A stretch of DNA of 64,000 nucleotides from Psychrobacter urativorans (GTDB lineage Bacteria; Pseudomonadota; Gammaproteobacteria; Pseudomonadales; Moraxellaceae), in assembly GCF_001298525.1 (NCBI RefSeq), contig NZ_CP012678.1, positions 2,542,001 through 2,606,000 of the forward strand, in the 5' to 3' direction. Of this stretch, positions 55,768-64,000 are shown piece after piece (position 1 is the stretch's first letter; the number at the start of each line of letters is the position of its first letter). Position numbers and translations under genes: made by a program. The notes beneath the pieces were generated by a model, which was not told where the DNA came from, did not search any database, and saw nothing but the letters and a program-made list of their open reading frames with translations.

Positions 55768-57342
55768 TTATTCTTTATATAGCGCTGGTAGCCGAATATC
55801 AGCGGCATTCAGATAAGCGTTGAATGCTAATGGCGTACCGCAGCTTTGCATTAAGGCGGCAAGCGCTTGCACATAACTGTTCGCTGCCTGTGCTTGTTCG
55901 GTACGCGCCTTGAGGTATTGAGTCTGTGACTGCACCACCTCTACGGTGGTATTGACGCCTTCTTGTAGACCCAACCGCCGCAAACGTAATACTTCTGCGC
56001 TCAAGTCGACATTGCTTTGCAGCGCTTGATAACGAGATTGGGCATTATTAACATCGTGCCAGTTCTTTTCAACCAGTAATAATAAGTTATCACTGACTTC
56101 AATTTCTGATAAATCTGCTTGGCGGATTTTTGCGCTACTTGATGCGAGTGCTGCGGTTTTATCCAGTCCGCCCCACAGCTTCCAACTGGCTGATACGCCA
56201 GCGACCCAGCTGGGTTTTTCTTCTAATTGACCATAGCCGTATAGCATAACGGTGGGTTTATGACCGGTATCTGACAGCGCATGGAGCTGCTGCGCTTGCG
56301 CACGCTTCGCGGCAACTTTTTGTAATCCCGGATGATGATGTAGTGCTAAGTCTTGAAAGTAGTTCACGTCAGGTAGCGGTCGACTAGAGACAAATAATGG
56401 CGTGGTGGGCTTAATTCGGTAATCCGTACGCAGCAGACGTTGCAACGCAATCATAGCAAGACGGGCATCATTATTGGCGTTTACCGCTTCACTGTTGGCA
56501 TTCGCCAGCGCTGACTGTGCTTCTAGACGATCAACACGCGAGATAAAGCCTTCTTCAAATAAGCGCTTTGCCATATGGTCGGTTTGCTGCAACGTATCGT
56601 AAGCATCGTCACGTAAGTAGGCAGCGATAATTGCCAATTGCGCTTTAAAATAACGCTCAATCAACGTGTTATACAGCTCGTTTTTATCCAATATTCCGTC
56701 TGCTACGGTTTCTTGTGTTCGAGCCTCTGACAATCCAGTCAATGTTGTGGTACGACCAGCGGTATATACTGGCCACACCACGCCCACACCTACGCTCGCG
56801 CGTGTGCCTGAACGTTTAAAGTCATAAGAATCGGGAAGACGCTCACCAATTAATTCACCAAAATTAGGTAGATTAGGAGTAGGAGGGATGATGTCGCCAA
56901 CTACATCGCCGACACCGGCACCAACATTATTAACGCCATTAATCACCCCGTTTTTAAGCGTCGATAAATCAATATCTTCTTGCAAGGTATAGGCGTTAGC
57001 GGATACCTGAGCAAACACAAAAGGGTTGTCTATAGTTTTAAGCGCGTCTGTTTGATAGTTACTGGCAGCAATGGCGGCTTGATTAGCCGCAAGCTTGGGC
57101 GAGACTTGCAAGAGTATGTCTTGTGCTTGCTCAAGACTTAAAAAACTGGACACCTCTAACGGATAGCTATTCTCAACTTTTTTATGAGTGATAGGATCCG
57201 TTAAAGTACTCAGGTTCAGCCCATTTGATTGCTTGTCGCCCTTTTGTGTACCGTTCTCAGTATTTGCAAAAGTAGGCACGGATAATCCCATTAACATGAC
57301 AGCAATCATGGCAGTAGACAAAGACGACAAAGCAAATTTCAT
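55768..57342 (-). CDS. TolC-family outer-membrane channel
   Basis: 524 residues. Signal peptide of about 26 residues ending TFA, then two outer-membrane-efflux (OEP) repeats: LSLEQAQDILLQVSPKLAAN and TLIERYFKAQLAIIAAYLRD in the first half, NYFQDLALHHHPGLQKVAAK and RLRRLGLQEGVNTTVEVVQS in the second. First gene of the cluster TolC-HlyD-ABC2-ABC2, 122 bp ahead of hlyD. The exported compound cannot be told; related tripartite pumps move drugs, polyamines or siderophores. Confidence 0.92.
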   Translation of the reverse strand: MKFALSSLSTAMIAVMLMGLSVPTFANTENGTQKGDKQSNGLNLSTLTDPITHKKVENSYPLEVSSFLSLEQAQDILLQVSPKLAANQAAIAASNYQTDALKTIDNPFVFAQVSANAYTLQEDIDLSTLKNGVINGVNNVGAGVGDVVGDIIPPTPNLPNFGELIGERLPDSYDFKRSGTRASVGVGVVWPVYTAGRTTTLTGLSEARTQETVADGILDKNELYNTLIERYFKAQLAIIAAYLRDDAYDTLQQTDHMAKRLFEEGFISRVDRLEAQSALANANSEAVNANNDARLAMIALQRLLRTDYRIKPTTPLFVSSRPLPDVNYFQDLALHHHPGLQKVAAKRAQAQQLHALSDTGHKPTVMLYGYGQLEEKPSWVAGVSASWKLWGGLDKTAALASSSAKIRQADLSEIEVSDNLLLLVEKNWHDVNNAQSRYQALQSNVDLSAEVLRLRRLGLQEGVNTTVEVVQSQTQYLKARTEQAQAANSYVQALAALMQSCGTPLAFNAYLNAADIRLPALYKE

Positions 57343-57551
57343 AAATTCAGTACGCCAGTAATAAAAAGTATGATAATAATTTAATCATAACAAGGCTTAC
57401 ACTTTAGAGCCACAATCATGACGGGTCAATGCTCATTAATCGTTTGTTTGGCATTGAAAAAAACGGTCAGCTATGTTAGACCCTATTATAAAGGTACGGA
57501 TATGCCAAAATCATACAATGTTTGCTACCGTTAAAAGTCAACGTTTTGGTA

Positions 57552-57583
57552 CATCACTCGCTTATAACTATAAGCGAGTGATG
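57552..57583. promoter_or_regulatory. 32-bp near-perfect palindrome upstream of glpK
   Basis: Two 15-bp arms, CATCACTCGCTTATA and its exact reverse complement, with 2 bp between. 41 bp before the glpK ATG and 209 bp before the divergent tolC ATG. No T-run follows, so an operator or a 5'-UTR hairpin is more likely than a terminator. Confidence 0.7.
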
Positions 57584-57624
57584 GTGTATGCTGTAAAAAA
57601 GCCTCATTAAAAAAGGAGTCGGTA

Positions 57625-59235
57625 ATGGCAGGGTATATTTTAGCCTTAGATCAAGGAACAACATCGAGTCGCGCGATTTTATACGACGACCATGCCCGAC
57701 CCATTAAAATAGTACAAAAACCGACGACCTTGAAAACGCCAAAATCAGGTTATGTAGAGCAAGATGCGAATCAAATTTGGCAGACACAAATCAGCTGCGC
57801 ACATGATGTGATTAATCAAGCCGGATTGCTGGCGACTGATGTGATGAGTATCGCTATTACCAATCAGCGTGAATCCATCGTTATGTGGGACAAACAAACG
57901 GGAGAGCCACTCGCACCAGCGATTATTTGGCAAGATAGGCGCGGTGCTGATTACTGCAAGCAGCTGGCGGCTGAAGCTAATGAAAGGGGAAATCGTAAAG
58001 GCAGCAGTATGTCAGAAAAGGTTCGTAATATCACAGGTTTGCGCCTTGACCCGTATTTTAGCGCCAGTAAAATTGCGTGGTTACTTGAGCATAACCCTGG
58101 AATTAAAGAGCGCGTGAACAGCAGTCAAGGGAGTCAGATAGCCGTCGGTACTATCGACAGTTGGCTTATTTACAAGCTGACAGGCGGTGAGCATTTCATT
58201 GATATTACCAACGCTTCACGCACCTTGTTATACGATATTCATAAATTAGCATGGTCGGATGAGCTGTGCGCGTGCTTTGACATTCCAATGACCATATTGC
58301 CAAAAGTGTTACCTTCTGATGGTGACTTTGGTAAGACTAAAAAAGGACTATTCGCCAAGCAAATACCCATTCAGGCAGTATTAGGAGATCAGCAAGCTGC
58401 CCTTTTTGGGCAAGGTTGTCTTGAGGCTGGCATGGCGAAAAATACTTATGGCACTGGCTGTTTTATGCTTATGAATATCGGTACGACGCCGAAACTTAGC
58501 GAACATCAACTGCTGACGACCATTGCTTGGCAACGAGCAACGTTACCTAATCATGCGGATAATTTATCCCTTGGGCAGATGATGGAATCTGGTAAGCGCC
58601 TACTACAAGCACCCAATTCTACAGCAAGTCGTGAGGTTACCTACGCGCTAGAAGGCAGTGTGTTTATGGCAGGTGCAATTGTACAATGGCTGCGTGATAA
58701 CTTAGGAATCATCAAACAAAGCTGCGATATTGAAAGGTTAGCCCAGCAAGTGGGCAGTAGTGAAGAGGTGGTTTTGTTACCGGCATTCACCGGTCTTGGC
58801 GCACCATATTGGCGCTCAGATATTAATGCCAGTATTAGCGGTATGACTCGCGGTACAACCAAAGCGCATATTGCCCGTGCGGCGCTTGAATCAATCGCTT
58901 ATCAAACTTATGACGTACTTATCGCCATGCAACAAGACAGTCCGCATCCACTCACTGAGTTACGCGTTGATGGTGGGGCAGCAAATAACGATTTATTGAT
59001 GCAGTTTCAAGCGGATTTATTAGGCGTGCCCGTATTGCGCCCGAAAGATACTGAAATTACAGCTAAAGGTACAGCGTTATTGGCTGGGCTAAAAAGTGGT
59101 CTATACGATGACACCACAATGGCAGACTCATGGCAGCTTGATCGACGCTTTGAACCGAGTATGTCTGAGGATAATCGTCAGCAACATCTTGATAAATGGC
59201 ATCAAGCGGTTAAAAGAGCCTTAATAGAAGTTTGA
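57625..59235 (+). CDS. glpK: Glycerol kinase
   Basis: Phosphorylates glycerol to glycerol-3-phosphate. 536 residues, about 35 more than E. coli. FGGY fold: YILALDQGTTSSRAILYD, SIAITNQRESIVMWDKQTGE, IIWQDRRGADYC, VLGDQQAALFGQGCLEAGMA, AFTGLGAPYW and LRVDGGAANNDLLMQFQADL. Extra residues include a polar insertion around 115-125 (ERGNRKGSSMSEK) and one in the 310-340 region (ATLPNHADNL). No glpF or glpD beside it. AAAAGGAGTCGGTA gives a strong ribosome site. Confidence 0.96.
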   Translation: MAGYILALDQGTTSSRAILYDDHARPIKIVQKPTTLKTPKSGYVEQDANQIWQTQISCAHDVINQAGLLATDVMSIAITNQRESIVMWDKQTGEPLAPAIIWQDRRGADYCKQLAAEANERGNRKGSSMSEKVRNITGLRLDPYFSASKIAWLLEHNPGIKERVNSSQGSQIAVGTIDSWLIYKLTGGEHFIDITNASRTLLYDIHKLAWSDELCACFDIPMTILPKVLPSDGDFGKTKKGLFAKQIPIQAVLGDQQAALFGQGCLEAGMAKNTYGTGCFMLMNIGTTPKLSEHQLLTTIAWQRATLPNHADNLSLGQMMESGKRLLQAPNSTASREVTYALEGSVFMAGAIVQWLRDNLGIIKQSCDIERLAQQVGSSEEVVLLPAFTGLGAPYWRSDINASISGMTRGTTKAHIARAALESIAYQTYDVLIAMQQDSPHPLTELRVDGGAANNDLLMQFQADLLGVPVLRPKDTEITAKGTALLAGLKSGLYDDTTMADSWQLDRRFEPSMSEDNRQQHLDKWHQAVKRALIEV

Positions 59236-59699
59236 ATCATCTGTTAAAATATGTATTTAAAACAGTCAATAAAGATTGTTGATAAATACAGTATTTTTTA
59301 ACAACAGATAACCTTCCTTAAAATTTAATAGCCATTTAATAATGACAGTCATGATATCTTTAATAGCTACTTTAATAATTATTTTAAAAGTAGCTGACCT
59401 AAAAATAGTTAATTTGAAAATAGTTACTTTAAATCACGCTCGGCTTCGTAAAGAGGTTATAAAGATACACGCTGTAACTGAAGCGCATATCAATATGGAC
59501 ACAGATTACATAATCAGCCTATCTGCTATCCCCATTAACTCCCTATACTCCATCTGTGACCGATTAACCGAGCATTGGTTTTAATCTTTAATAGTTTTAA
59601 ACCTACACAGTTTTAAGCCTCAATTTAATGTCACAATTCAGTTAAATAACTTAATAAACAATAAATTTAAAATATAACAATGAATTTAAGGATAACATT
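59236..59699. other. Gene-free AT-rich stretch
   Basis: 464 bp after glpK. A short ORF (59342-59584) of low complexity with repeated KIV segments is not convincing. No hairpin terminator for glpK was found. Confidence 0.45.
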
Positions 59700-60410
59700 A
59701 TGAGTAACGATAACCGCACTACAAATCCTAACAACCTTGTCATCGATGAGCATTACCTTGAAGTAGGCGATAAAGAACGAATAATTGACGATAATGAACG
59801 CAGATTAACAGGTACAGATCATGCGCTTGATGGGCATATCATCAGACATGAAAACGATAATATTATAGATGACCATCATATCATTGGTAACCATGTTGTA
59901 GGTCATCATGATGACATTGATCGTAGCGCAGTAAAGCAGATGTCAAAAGAAACAAAAAAAGATTTAAATGCGGATATTATTACCGGTGAGCCCGGTTCAC
60001 ATCCAGTAGGAACCGGTATTGGTGGCCTTGGTGGTGCGGCAGCAGGCGCAGCTATTGGTACGATAGCAGGTCCACTCGGAACCCTCATTGGTGGCGCGAT
60101 TGGTGCAATCGTCGGCGGTGGTATCGGTCATGCAGCAGCAGAAGCAATTGACCCTACACATGAAGAAGCCTATTGGCGTGCACAATATGCCAATGCGCCT
60201 TATTACAGAGAAGGTTATGATTACGACCGTGATTTGCACCCTGCCTATGCAGTAGGTTATGCCAATCGTGCTCGCTATCCTGTTGGCGCTCGCTTTGAAG
60301 ATCACGAAGCCGATTTAGAGCGTTCATGGCATGAAGTCAAAGGCGAATCACGTATGGAATGGAATGAAGCACGTGCCGCCTCTCGTGACGCTTGGAATCG
60401 TGTGAGTTAA
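59700..60410 (+). CDS. Glycine-zipper protein with His/Asp-rich N-terminus
   Basis: 236 residues, not recognised as a named family. Residues 1-95 are hydrophilic with many His, Asp and Ile repeats (DDHHIIGNHVVGHHDDIDRS). Residues about 100-145 form a glycine zipper (GIGGLGGAAAGAAIGTIAGP, LGTLIGGAIGAIVGGGIGHA) that can insert in or span membranes. The C-terminus is Tyr/Arg/Trp-rich (EEAYWRAQYANAPYYREGYD). No signal peptide. ATTTAAGGATAACATT before the ATG is a good ribosome site and a terminator follows. Resembles stress-linked glycine-zipper proteins; function unknown. Confidence 0.75.
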   Translation: MSNDNRTTNPNNLVIDEHYLEVGDKERIIDDNERRLTGTDHALDGHIIRHENDNIIDDHHIIGNHVVGHHDDIDRSAVKQMSKETKKDLNADIITGEPGSHPVGTGIGGLGGAAAGAAIGTIAGPLGTLIGGAIGAIVGGGIGHAAAEAIDPTHEEAYWRAQYANAPYYREGYDYDRDLHPAYAVGYANRARYPVGARFEDHEADLERSWHEVKGESRMEWNEARAASRDAWNRVS

Positions 60411-60561
60411 TTTAAAAAACTCAATATGTTTATACCATTTAAGTTCTAAATGTTACAACACAAAAAAATAATGAAAAAAATTACTGCTTTGTTATTAAGA
60501 TAAATTTAAATGTATATCACTTACAATCTAAACGGTAAGTTCATAATATTTATGCTATGTT

Positions 60562-60596
60562 AAAGCTTTCAAACTAATGTTTGGAAGCTTTTTTGT
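60562..60596 (+). terminator. Terminator after the glycine-zipper gene
   Basis: Stem AAAGCTTTCAAAC/GTTTGGAAGCTTT with loop TAAT, then T-run. 60597-60795 beyond it is very AT-rich with no other feature. Confidence 0.85.
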
Positions 60597-60795
60597 TTTT
60601 ATAAAATAATTAAATATGGATTTTTAAAATATAAATCGTTATTTAATAAGAATATAGAGTAAAATTATTTTAAGTTTAATGAATCACAGTTTTAATAAAC
60701 GCTAGAAATAGTATTTGTAAAAGCAGTTTATAAAACAATCGTTAATGACATACATTTTAATAAATAAAAATAATAAATAGAAAAAGGTGAGGTAC

Positions 60796-61824
60796 ATGGT
60801 AAACCAATTCGAAACTGATGCTCATAAGCAATTTTATATAGCCACTGCTAACTTGCTGAACTTCGCCAATCCTAATCGTACTTATTATGAAAACACGCCG
60901 CCTTATGATAAAAAAGCTTATGACAAAAAAGTACGAGGTATTACAGAATTACTGGTTAAAGCTCATGCCGATATTATTGCAGTGCAGGAAGTTTGGGACA
61001 GTCAGGCATTGGTAGAAGTCGCGATAGCATTAGGGTTTAAGCCGGAACACGTCGTGATACCGCTGGCAAGTAATGACCCAAATAGCCCACATACTAAAGG
61101 ACGCGGTGCACAAAATACGCCAGCAGTGGGCATAATCACTCGTTTTGAGCAGTTAGAAAGCAGTTTATTAGAAGTAATTGCTGATAAGGCGATTATAGAT
61201 ATTCCGGATATCGGACCGTATCGCCGCTTTAATCGTCCGCCACTTGTCTTACGTGTGAATGCTTTCGGGCAACCGATTACGATTATTACGGCTCATCTTA
61301 AAAGTAAACGTGCCTTTTTCTTACGAGATGAGGCAGGTAATTTGTTAGAAGATATGAACGATCCAAATATTCGTGTTCGTGCCAAGCTGCGCAGCTTGTG
61401 TATGCGCGCTGCTGAAGCGGCATCAATACGAATGTCGATTATTGAACGATTGCATCATACTCGCGAGCCATTAATTCTGCTAGGGGACATGAATGATGTC
61501 ACTGGCAGTGTCACGACTCAATTGATGACGGAGACAGGTGAGGTGAATTATGATAAAAGCATGCGTGACGTGGCTTTGTTTGACGCTGCACGGGTTCAAG
61601 CACGCTATGGTTGGATGAGAGATGTGGCATATACGCACATTTATCAGGGTATGCCCGAAGTGATTGATCAATTATTTGTCTCAGAAGAGTTTTTATCTGA
61701 TAGTAAATTTACCCGTGGTCGGGTTGAGCGGGTAGATTATTTTAACGACCATTTAAAGTGGGATTATACCGATAGAGTCACAGATCATGGTATTATACGC
61801 GCGAAAATACAACTCCATGATTAA
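60796..61824 (+). CDS. Endonuclease/exonuclease/phosphatase-family protein
   Basis: 342 residues. The EEP fold shows FYIATANLLNFANPNR at the start, ADIIAVQEVWDSQAL (metal-binding Glu), ITAHLKSKR, LILLGDMNDVTGSV (GDMND) and the closing TDHGIIRAKI (Asp-His). No signal peptide. Family members range from DNases to phosphodiesterases and sphingomyelinases; the substrate cannot be told. ATG at 60796 with AAAAAGG 8 nt upstream is preferred to a GTG at 60787. Single gene followed by a TetR regulator. Confidence 0.88.
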   Translation: MVNQFETDAHKQFYIATANLLNFANPNRTYYENTPPYDKKAYDKKVRGITELLVKAHADIIAVQEVWDSQALVEVAIALGFKPEHVVIPLASNDPNSPHTKGRGAQNTPAVGIITRFEQLESSLLEVIADKAIIDIPDIGPYRRFNRPPLVLRVNAFGQPITIITAHLKSKRAFFLRDEAGNLLEDMNDPNIRVRAKLRSLCMRAAEAASIRMSIIERLHHTREPLILLGDMNDVTGSVTTQLMTETGEVNYDKSMRDVALFDAARVQARYGWMRDVAYTHIYQGMPEVIDQLFVSEEFLSDSKFTRGRVERVDYFNDHLKWDYTDRVTDHGIIRAKIQLHD

Positions 61825-62045
61825 TTACGTTATTTGGTTAATTGATACATTATTCTTTTAACCCATTCACGCCCTTGTTTAATACGATATCAGTATTTAT
61901 TAGGTATTTTTATTGAATTTGATAGCGGTTGTATTAACCAAAATTTACCAATAATGTGCTCATTCATTGCACATATTATTCAATAATGACCATATATATA
62001 AATACCATGTATATAAATCTAGGGCGTCACATCAAGAGGTCTATA

Positions 62046-62738
62046 ATGAGCGACAATAAAGACGATAAAATAGAAGATGTACTAGTAGACTCAGAATTGG
62101 CGAGAAAACTAGTACCCAATAAGTTTAAATTTACCAGTCAGCAAGGTCGTATCCGCCGTCAGAAATTATTGATGGGTGCCAAAAAGCTGAGTGAAACTCA
62201 TGCGATTAACGATATTACCTTAGCGGCAGTATGTGAAGAAGCGGGCATTCCACGTGCTTCTGCGTACCATTTCTTTCCTAATATCGAAGCAATCTTTTTA
62301 GCATTACGTTTTTTAAATGCGATTGAAATATTAGAGATATTGGCAACGGTAGAGACTGTTGATTACGACAGATGGCAAGCGTACTTAACGGCTCTCGTTG
62401 AGTGTTGTGTGAAAATATTTCATAGTGATCATACTAAAGCTAAGCTGATTTATGATACCAATACGCCAGACTTTGAAGGCGATAGCTTCGGTGAAGCCAT
62501 TGATCATCAAATCGTGCAGTTGGTCTATAAGCGTTTATCAGAGCGTTATGAGATGCCAAACTATGAAGATATTGAAGACGTTTTATTAGTCACTTATAGC
62601 ATTATTAATGGTATATTTACTTTGTCTTATCGCCGTCATGAGAGTATCACAGACAGCTATCTACAAGAAGCCACAACTGCTTCTATCGCTTATCTACGTT
62701 GCTACTTGCCAGAAAAATTACCACGTAAAAGCCGATAA
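62046..62738 (+). CDS. TetR-family transcription regulator
   Basis: 230 residues from ATG 62046 (AAGAGG upstream); an in-frame ATG at 61956 would add 30 implausible residues. Helix-turn-helix at about 57-80: ITLAAVCEEAGIPRASAYHF followed by FPN. The ligand-binding part is helical and ends in SIAYLRCYLPEKLPR. It follows the EEP-family gene and may control itself, that gene or distant targets; the sequence does not show a clear operator. Confidence 0.88.
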   Translation: MSDNKDDKIEDVLVDSELARKLVPNKFKFTSQQGRIRRQKLLMGAKKLSETHAINDITLAAVCEEAGIPRASAYHFFPNIEAIFLALRFLNAIEILEILATVETVDYDRWQAYLTALVECCVKIFHSDHTKAKLIYDTNTPDFEGDSFGEAIDHQIVQLVYKRLSERYEMPNYEDIEDVLLVTYSIINGIFTLSYRRHESITDSYLQEATTASIAYLRCYLPEKLPRKSR

Positions 62739-62774
62739 AAACTTCAAGGTATTTCGATAGATAATATAAAAAAT

Positions 62775-62800
62775 AAGCCGGATTTAGTCCGGCTTTTTAA
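62775..62800. terminator. Terminator between TetR gene and the converging gene
   Basis: Stem AGCCGGA/TCCGGCT, loop TTTAG, T5 on the plus strand with an A-rich run before it. Confidence 0.85.
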
Positions 62801-62815
62801 TGTCAGTTTTTTATT

Positions 62816-62863
62816 AATAACTATATTTTTATGAATAACTATATTTTTATCAATAATTATATG
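62816..62863. repeat. 18-bp tandem repeat, about 2.6 copies
   Basis: AATAACTATATTTTTATG, then a copy ending in C, then a partial copy. AT-rich, between convergent genes. Confidence 0.85.
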
Positions 62864-62873
62864 GTTGGTTTTT

Positions 62874-63749
62874 TTAATAAACAACGTTATAAGTAGCGGT
62901 AGGAACGGGCATCGGAATGGTTATTGTTTGTGATATATATAACTTATGACTGTCCATTTTTTGACCACGACAAATATCGTCTCCTGTATCTAAAGGTGTG
63001 TACTGTTTAAAGTAACGGTTAATCAGACTTTCAAGTTCCACATTAGTCTCTGAATCATGAGCGTTGACGTAAGCTTCACGCGCCTGTTCAAGCCAGCGAT
63101 CAGCCATGCGAAAATGCGTTCCCGATTGTCTCCAGCCGTGCTCGCATTGGTCAGCCGCTGCCCAAACGAGAGCGACTTCACTAAATGCCAATTCGCGTGG
63201 TGCTGCGCTGATACCACCACTATCCTTTAATGCATTCAGCGTTGCCCAAAGGTCGGGGCGCATCAACGCTGACGTCGTTGGAATATCCGTGGTGATACTT
63301 AATTGTTCATCTGTGCCGTTTTGTAGCGCTGCTAATAAAAGGCTGCCTGCTTGTAAGGCTTGGCTGCCCGCTGCGCTTCTACTTTTGATGCTGTCTTTAT
63401 GATAAGCATAGTTCAGCCACGCTTGTGCCTTATAGGCAAGATAGTGCTGACGTGCGGATTTGTCGTCTTGCTGATAGACCTGTAACTGCATGAGCATACA
63501 GTCTATGGTGCGCTGTTGTGAGCTTTGCTGCGGTGAGAGAGTCTTGACATCTCTAACGCCATCACTAGGGCAGTGAGCAGCCGCACGAATAGAGCGGACA
63601 ACTAAAATATCACTAGCGTTACTCTTATTAACGCTGGCAGCGTGTGTCACTGGCACAGCAGCTATTAACAACAACGCTGAATATACAGCTCTAGACGGTA
63701 GCCGCTGCAAAATATATTTTGTCGCTAGAGTGGTAAGGTTAAATATCAT
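62874..63749 (-). CDS. Unrecognised exported protein
   Basis: 291 residues. A signal peptide with a basic start and hydrophobic core (SRAVYSALLLIAAVPVTHA) is probably cleaved near residue 37. The mature part is mainly helical with cysteines in AAHCPSD, IDCMLMQ, DQCEHGW and DICRGQ, which could form two disulfides. HYLAYKAQAWLNYAYHKDSI looks like a TPR-like helix pair. No family recognised. It lies 121 bp downstream of the gene cut by the right edge, on the same strand, so it may share that transcript. Likely periplasmic. Confidence 0.6.
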   Translation of the reverse strand: MIFNLTTLATKYILQRLPSRAVYSALLLIAAVPVTHAASVNKSNASDILVVRSIRAAAHCPSDGVRDVKTLSPQQSSQQRTIDCMLMQLQVYQQDDKSARQHYLAYKAQAWLNYAYHKDSIKSRSAAGSQALQAGSLLLAALQNGTDEQLSITTDIPTTSALMRPDLWATLNALKDSGGISAAPRELAFSEVALVWAAADQCEHGWRQSGTHFRMADRWLEQAREAYVNAHDSETNVELESLINRYFKQYTPLDTGDDICRGQKMDSHKLYISQTITIPMPVPTATYNVVY

Positions 63750-63870
63750 ACAAACCTGCTTTTATAATGAGCCATGTAATAGCTAGTATCAAAGATGATA
63801 CTGATGATATGGTCTATAATCTATAGTGTTTTGTAAGACAAAATCAACCATGTCGCATCAAGAATAAACG

Positions 63871-64000
63871 CTATAGCGTGGTCTTAGTGGTGAGTCGATT
63901 GTTTTTTTGGCTGTCGTGGCGCTTAAATAAATCTTCATCAAACTTAAAGCGTAGTCTAAAATAATACCCTTGTTGCGTACTGTCGTCATAGGCGATATCT
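63871..64000 (-). CDS. 3' end of an unidentified gene (cut by window edge)
   Basis: Minus-strand frame of 42 residues before the stop at 63871-63873: DIAYDDSTQQGYYFRLRFKF, then DEDLFKRHDSQ and a TTKTTL end. The alternating YYFRLRFKF stretch suggests a beta-strand of an envelope protein, but too little is visible to name it. Confidence 0.45.
   Translation of the reverse strand, partial: DIAYDDSTQQGYYFRLRFKFDEDLFKRHDSQKNNRLTTKTTL

Noticed and set aside
59342..59584. 80-residue plus-strand ORF
   Set aside because: Low complexity with repeated KIV segments, no ribosome site, no family resemblance, in an AT-rich gap.
61956..62045. ATG extending the TetR protein by 30 residues
   Set aside because: The extension is hydrophobic and unlike TetR proteins; ATG 62046 has a good ribosome site.

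Overview
The window looks like a chromosomal segment of a gammaproteobacterium of the Moraxellaceae, most like Psychrobacter. This is inferred from gene order and protein style, not from a database search. Supporting blocks are alaS-lysC-csrA, prmA-(DUF3426)-fis-purH, hupB-ppiD, prmB-aroC, rpsF-rpsR-rplI and divergent ppsA/ppsR. The tmRNA tag is ANDENYALAA, intergenic DNA is AT-rich, and several core proteins carry long acidic N- or C-terminal extensions.

Layout. 1-4.3 kb: the start of iscR (minus strand, cut by the window edge) with a promoter/operator that fits the [2Fe-2S] IscR type-1 motif, a UbiJ-like SCP2 protein, then hupB and ppiD. 4.4-12.6 kb: a minus-strand series of mrcB (PBP1b), a TPR lipoprotein that is a good LpoP-type activator candidate, prmA, a zinc-ribbon/DUF3426 membrane protein, fis and purH. 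12.9-31.2 kb: a CcoI/FixI-type copper ATPase, a Bax-inhibitor-like membrane protein, nadK, a DUF1315 gene, a HopJ-family gene, csrA, lysC, alaS, a DUF389 membrane protein, an L,D-transpeptidase, prmB, aroC and a carboxylesterase. 31.3-31.7 kb: ssrA (tmRNA).

31.7-43.4 kb is an accessory island between ssrA and rplI, and most of it is debris. It holds remnants of IS3, IS5 (two groups) and IS630 elements and a decayed MobA/MobL plasmid relaxase gene. Only two intact host-type genes stand in it: a Tat-exported papain-like cysteine peptidase with two operator-like repeats upstream, and a 1212-residue type V autotransporter with nine 49-residue passenger repeats, two of them differing by one base over 147 bp.

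43.4-64 kb is core again: ribosomal proteins S6/S18/L9, a GYF_2/RDD membrane protein, PEP synthase with its divergent regulator, a soluble transhydrogenase, and a TolC-HlyD-ABC2-ABC2 export cluster that lacks an ATPase gene. Glycerol kinase follows, with a 32-bp near-perfect palindrome just upstream, then a glycine-zipper protein, an endonuclease/exonuclease/phosphatase-fold protein, a TetR regulator, an unrecognised secreted protein and the 3' end of another gene.

Functional themes: Fe-S and copper homeostasis (IscR, CcoI), cell-wall synthesis (PBP1b, its putative activator, L,D-transpeptidase), translation and its rescue (tmRNA, PrmA, PrmB, AlaS, ribosomal proteins), redox and central carbon (NadK, SthA, PpsA/PpsR, GlpK), and envelope export. 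No tRNA, rRNA, CRISPR array or intact integrase was seen.
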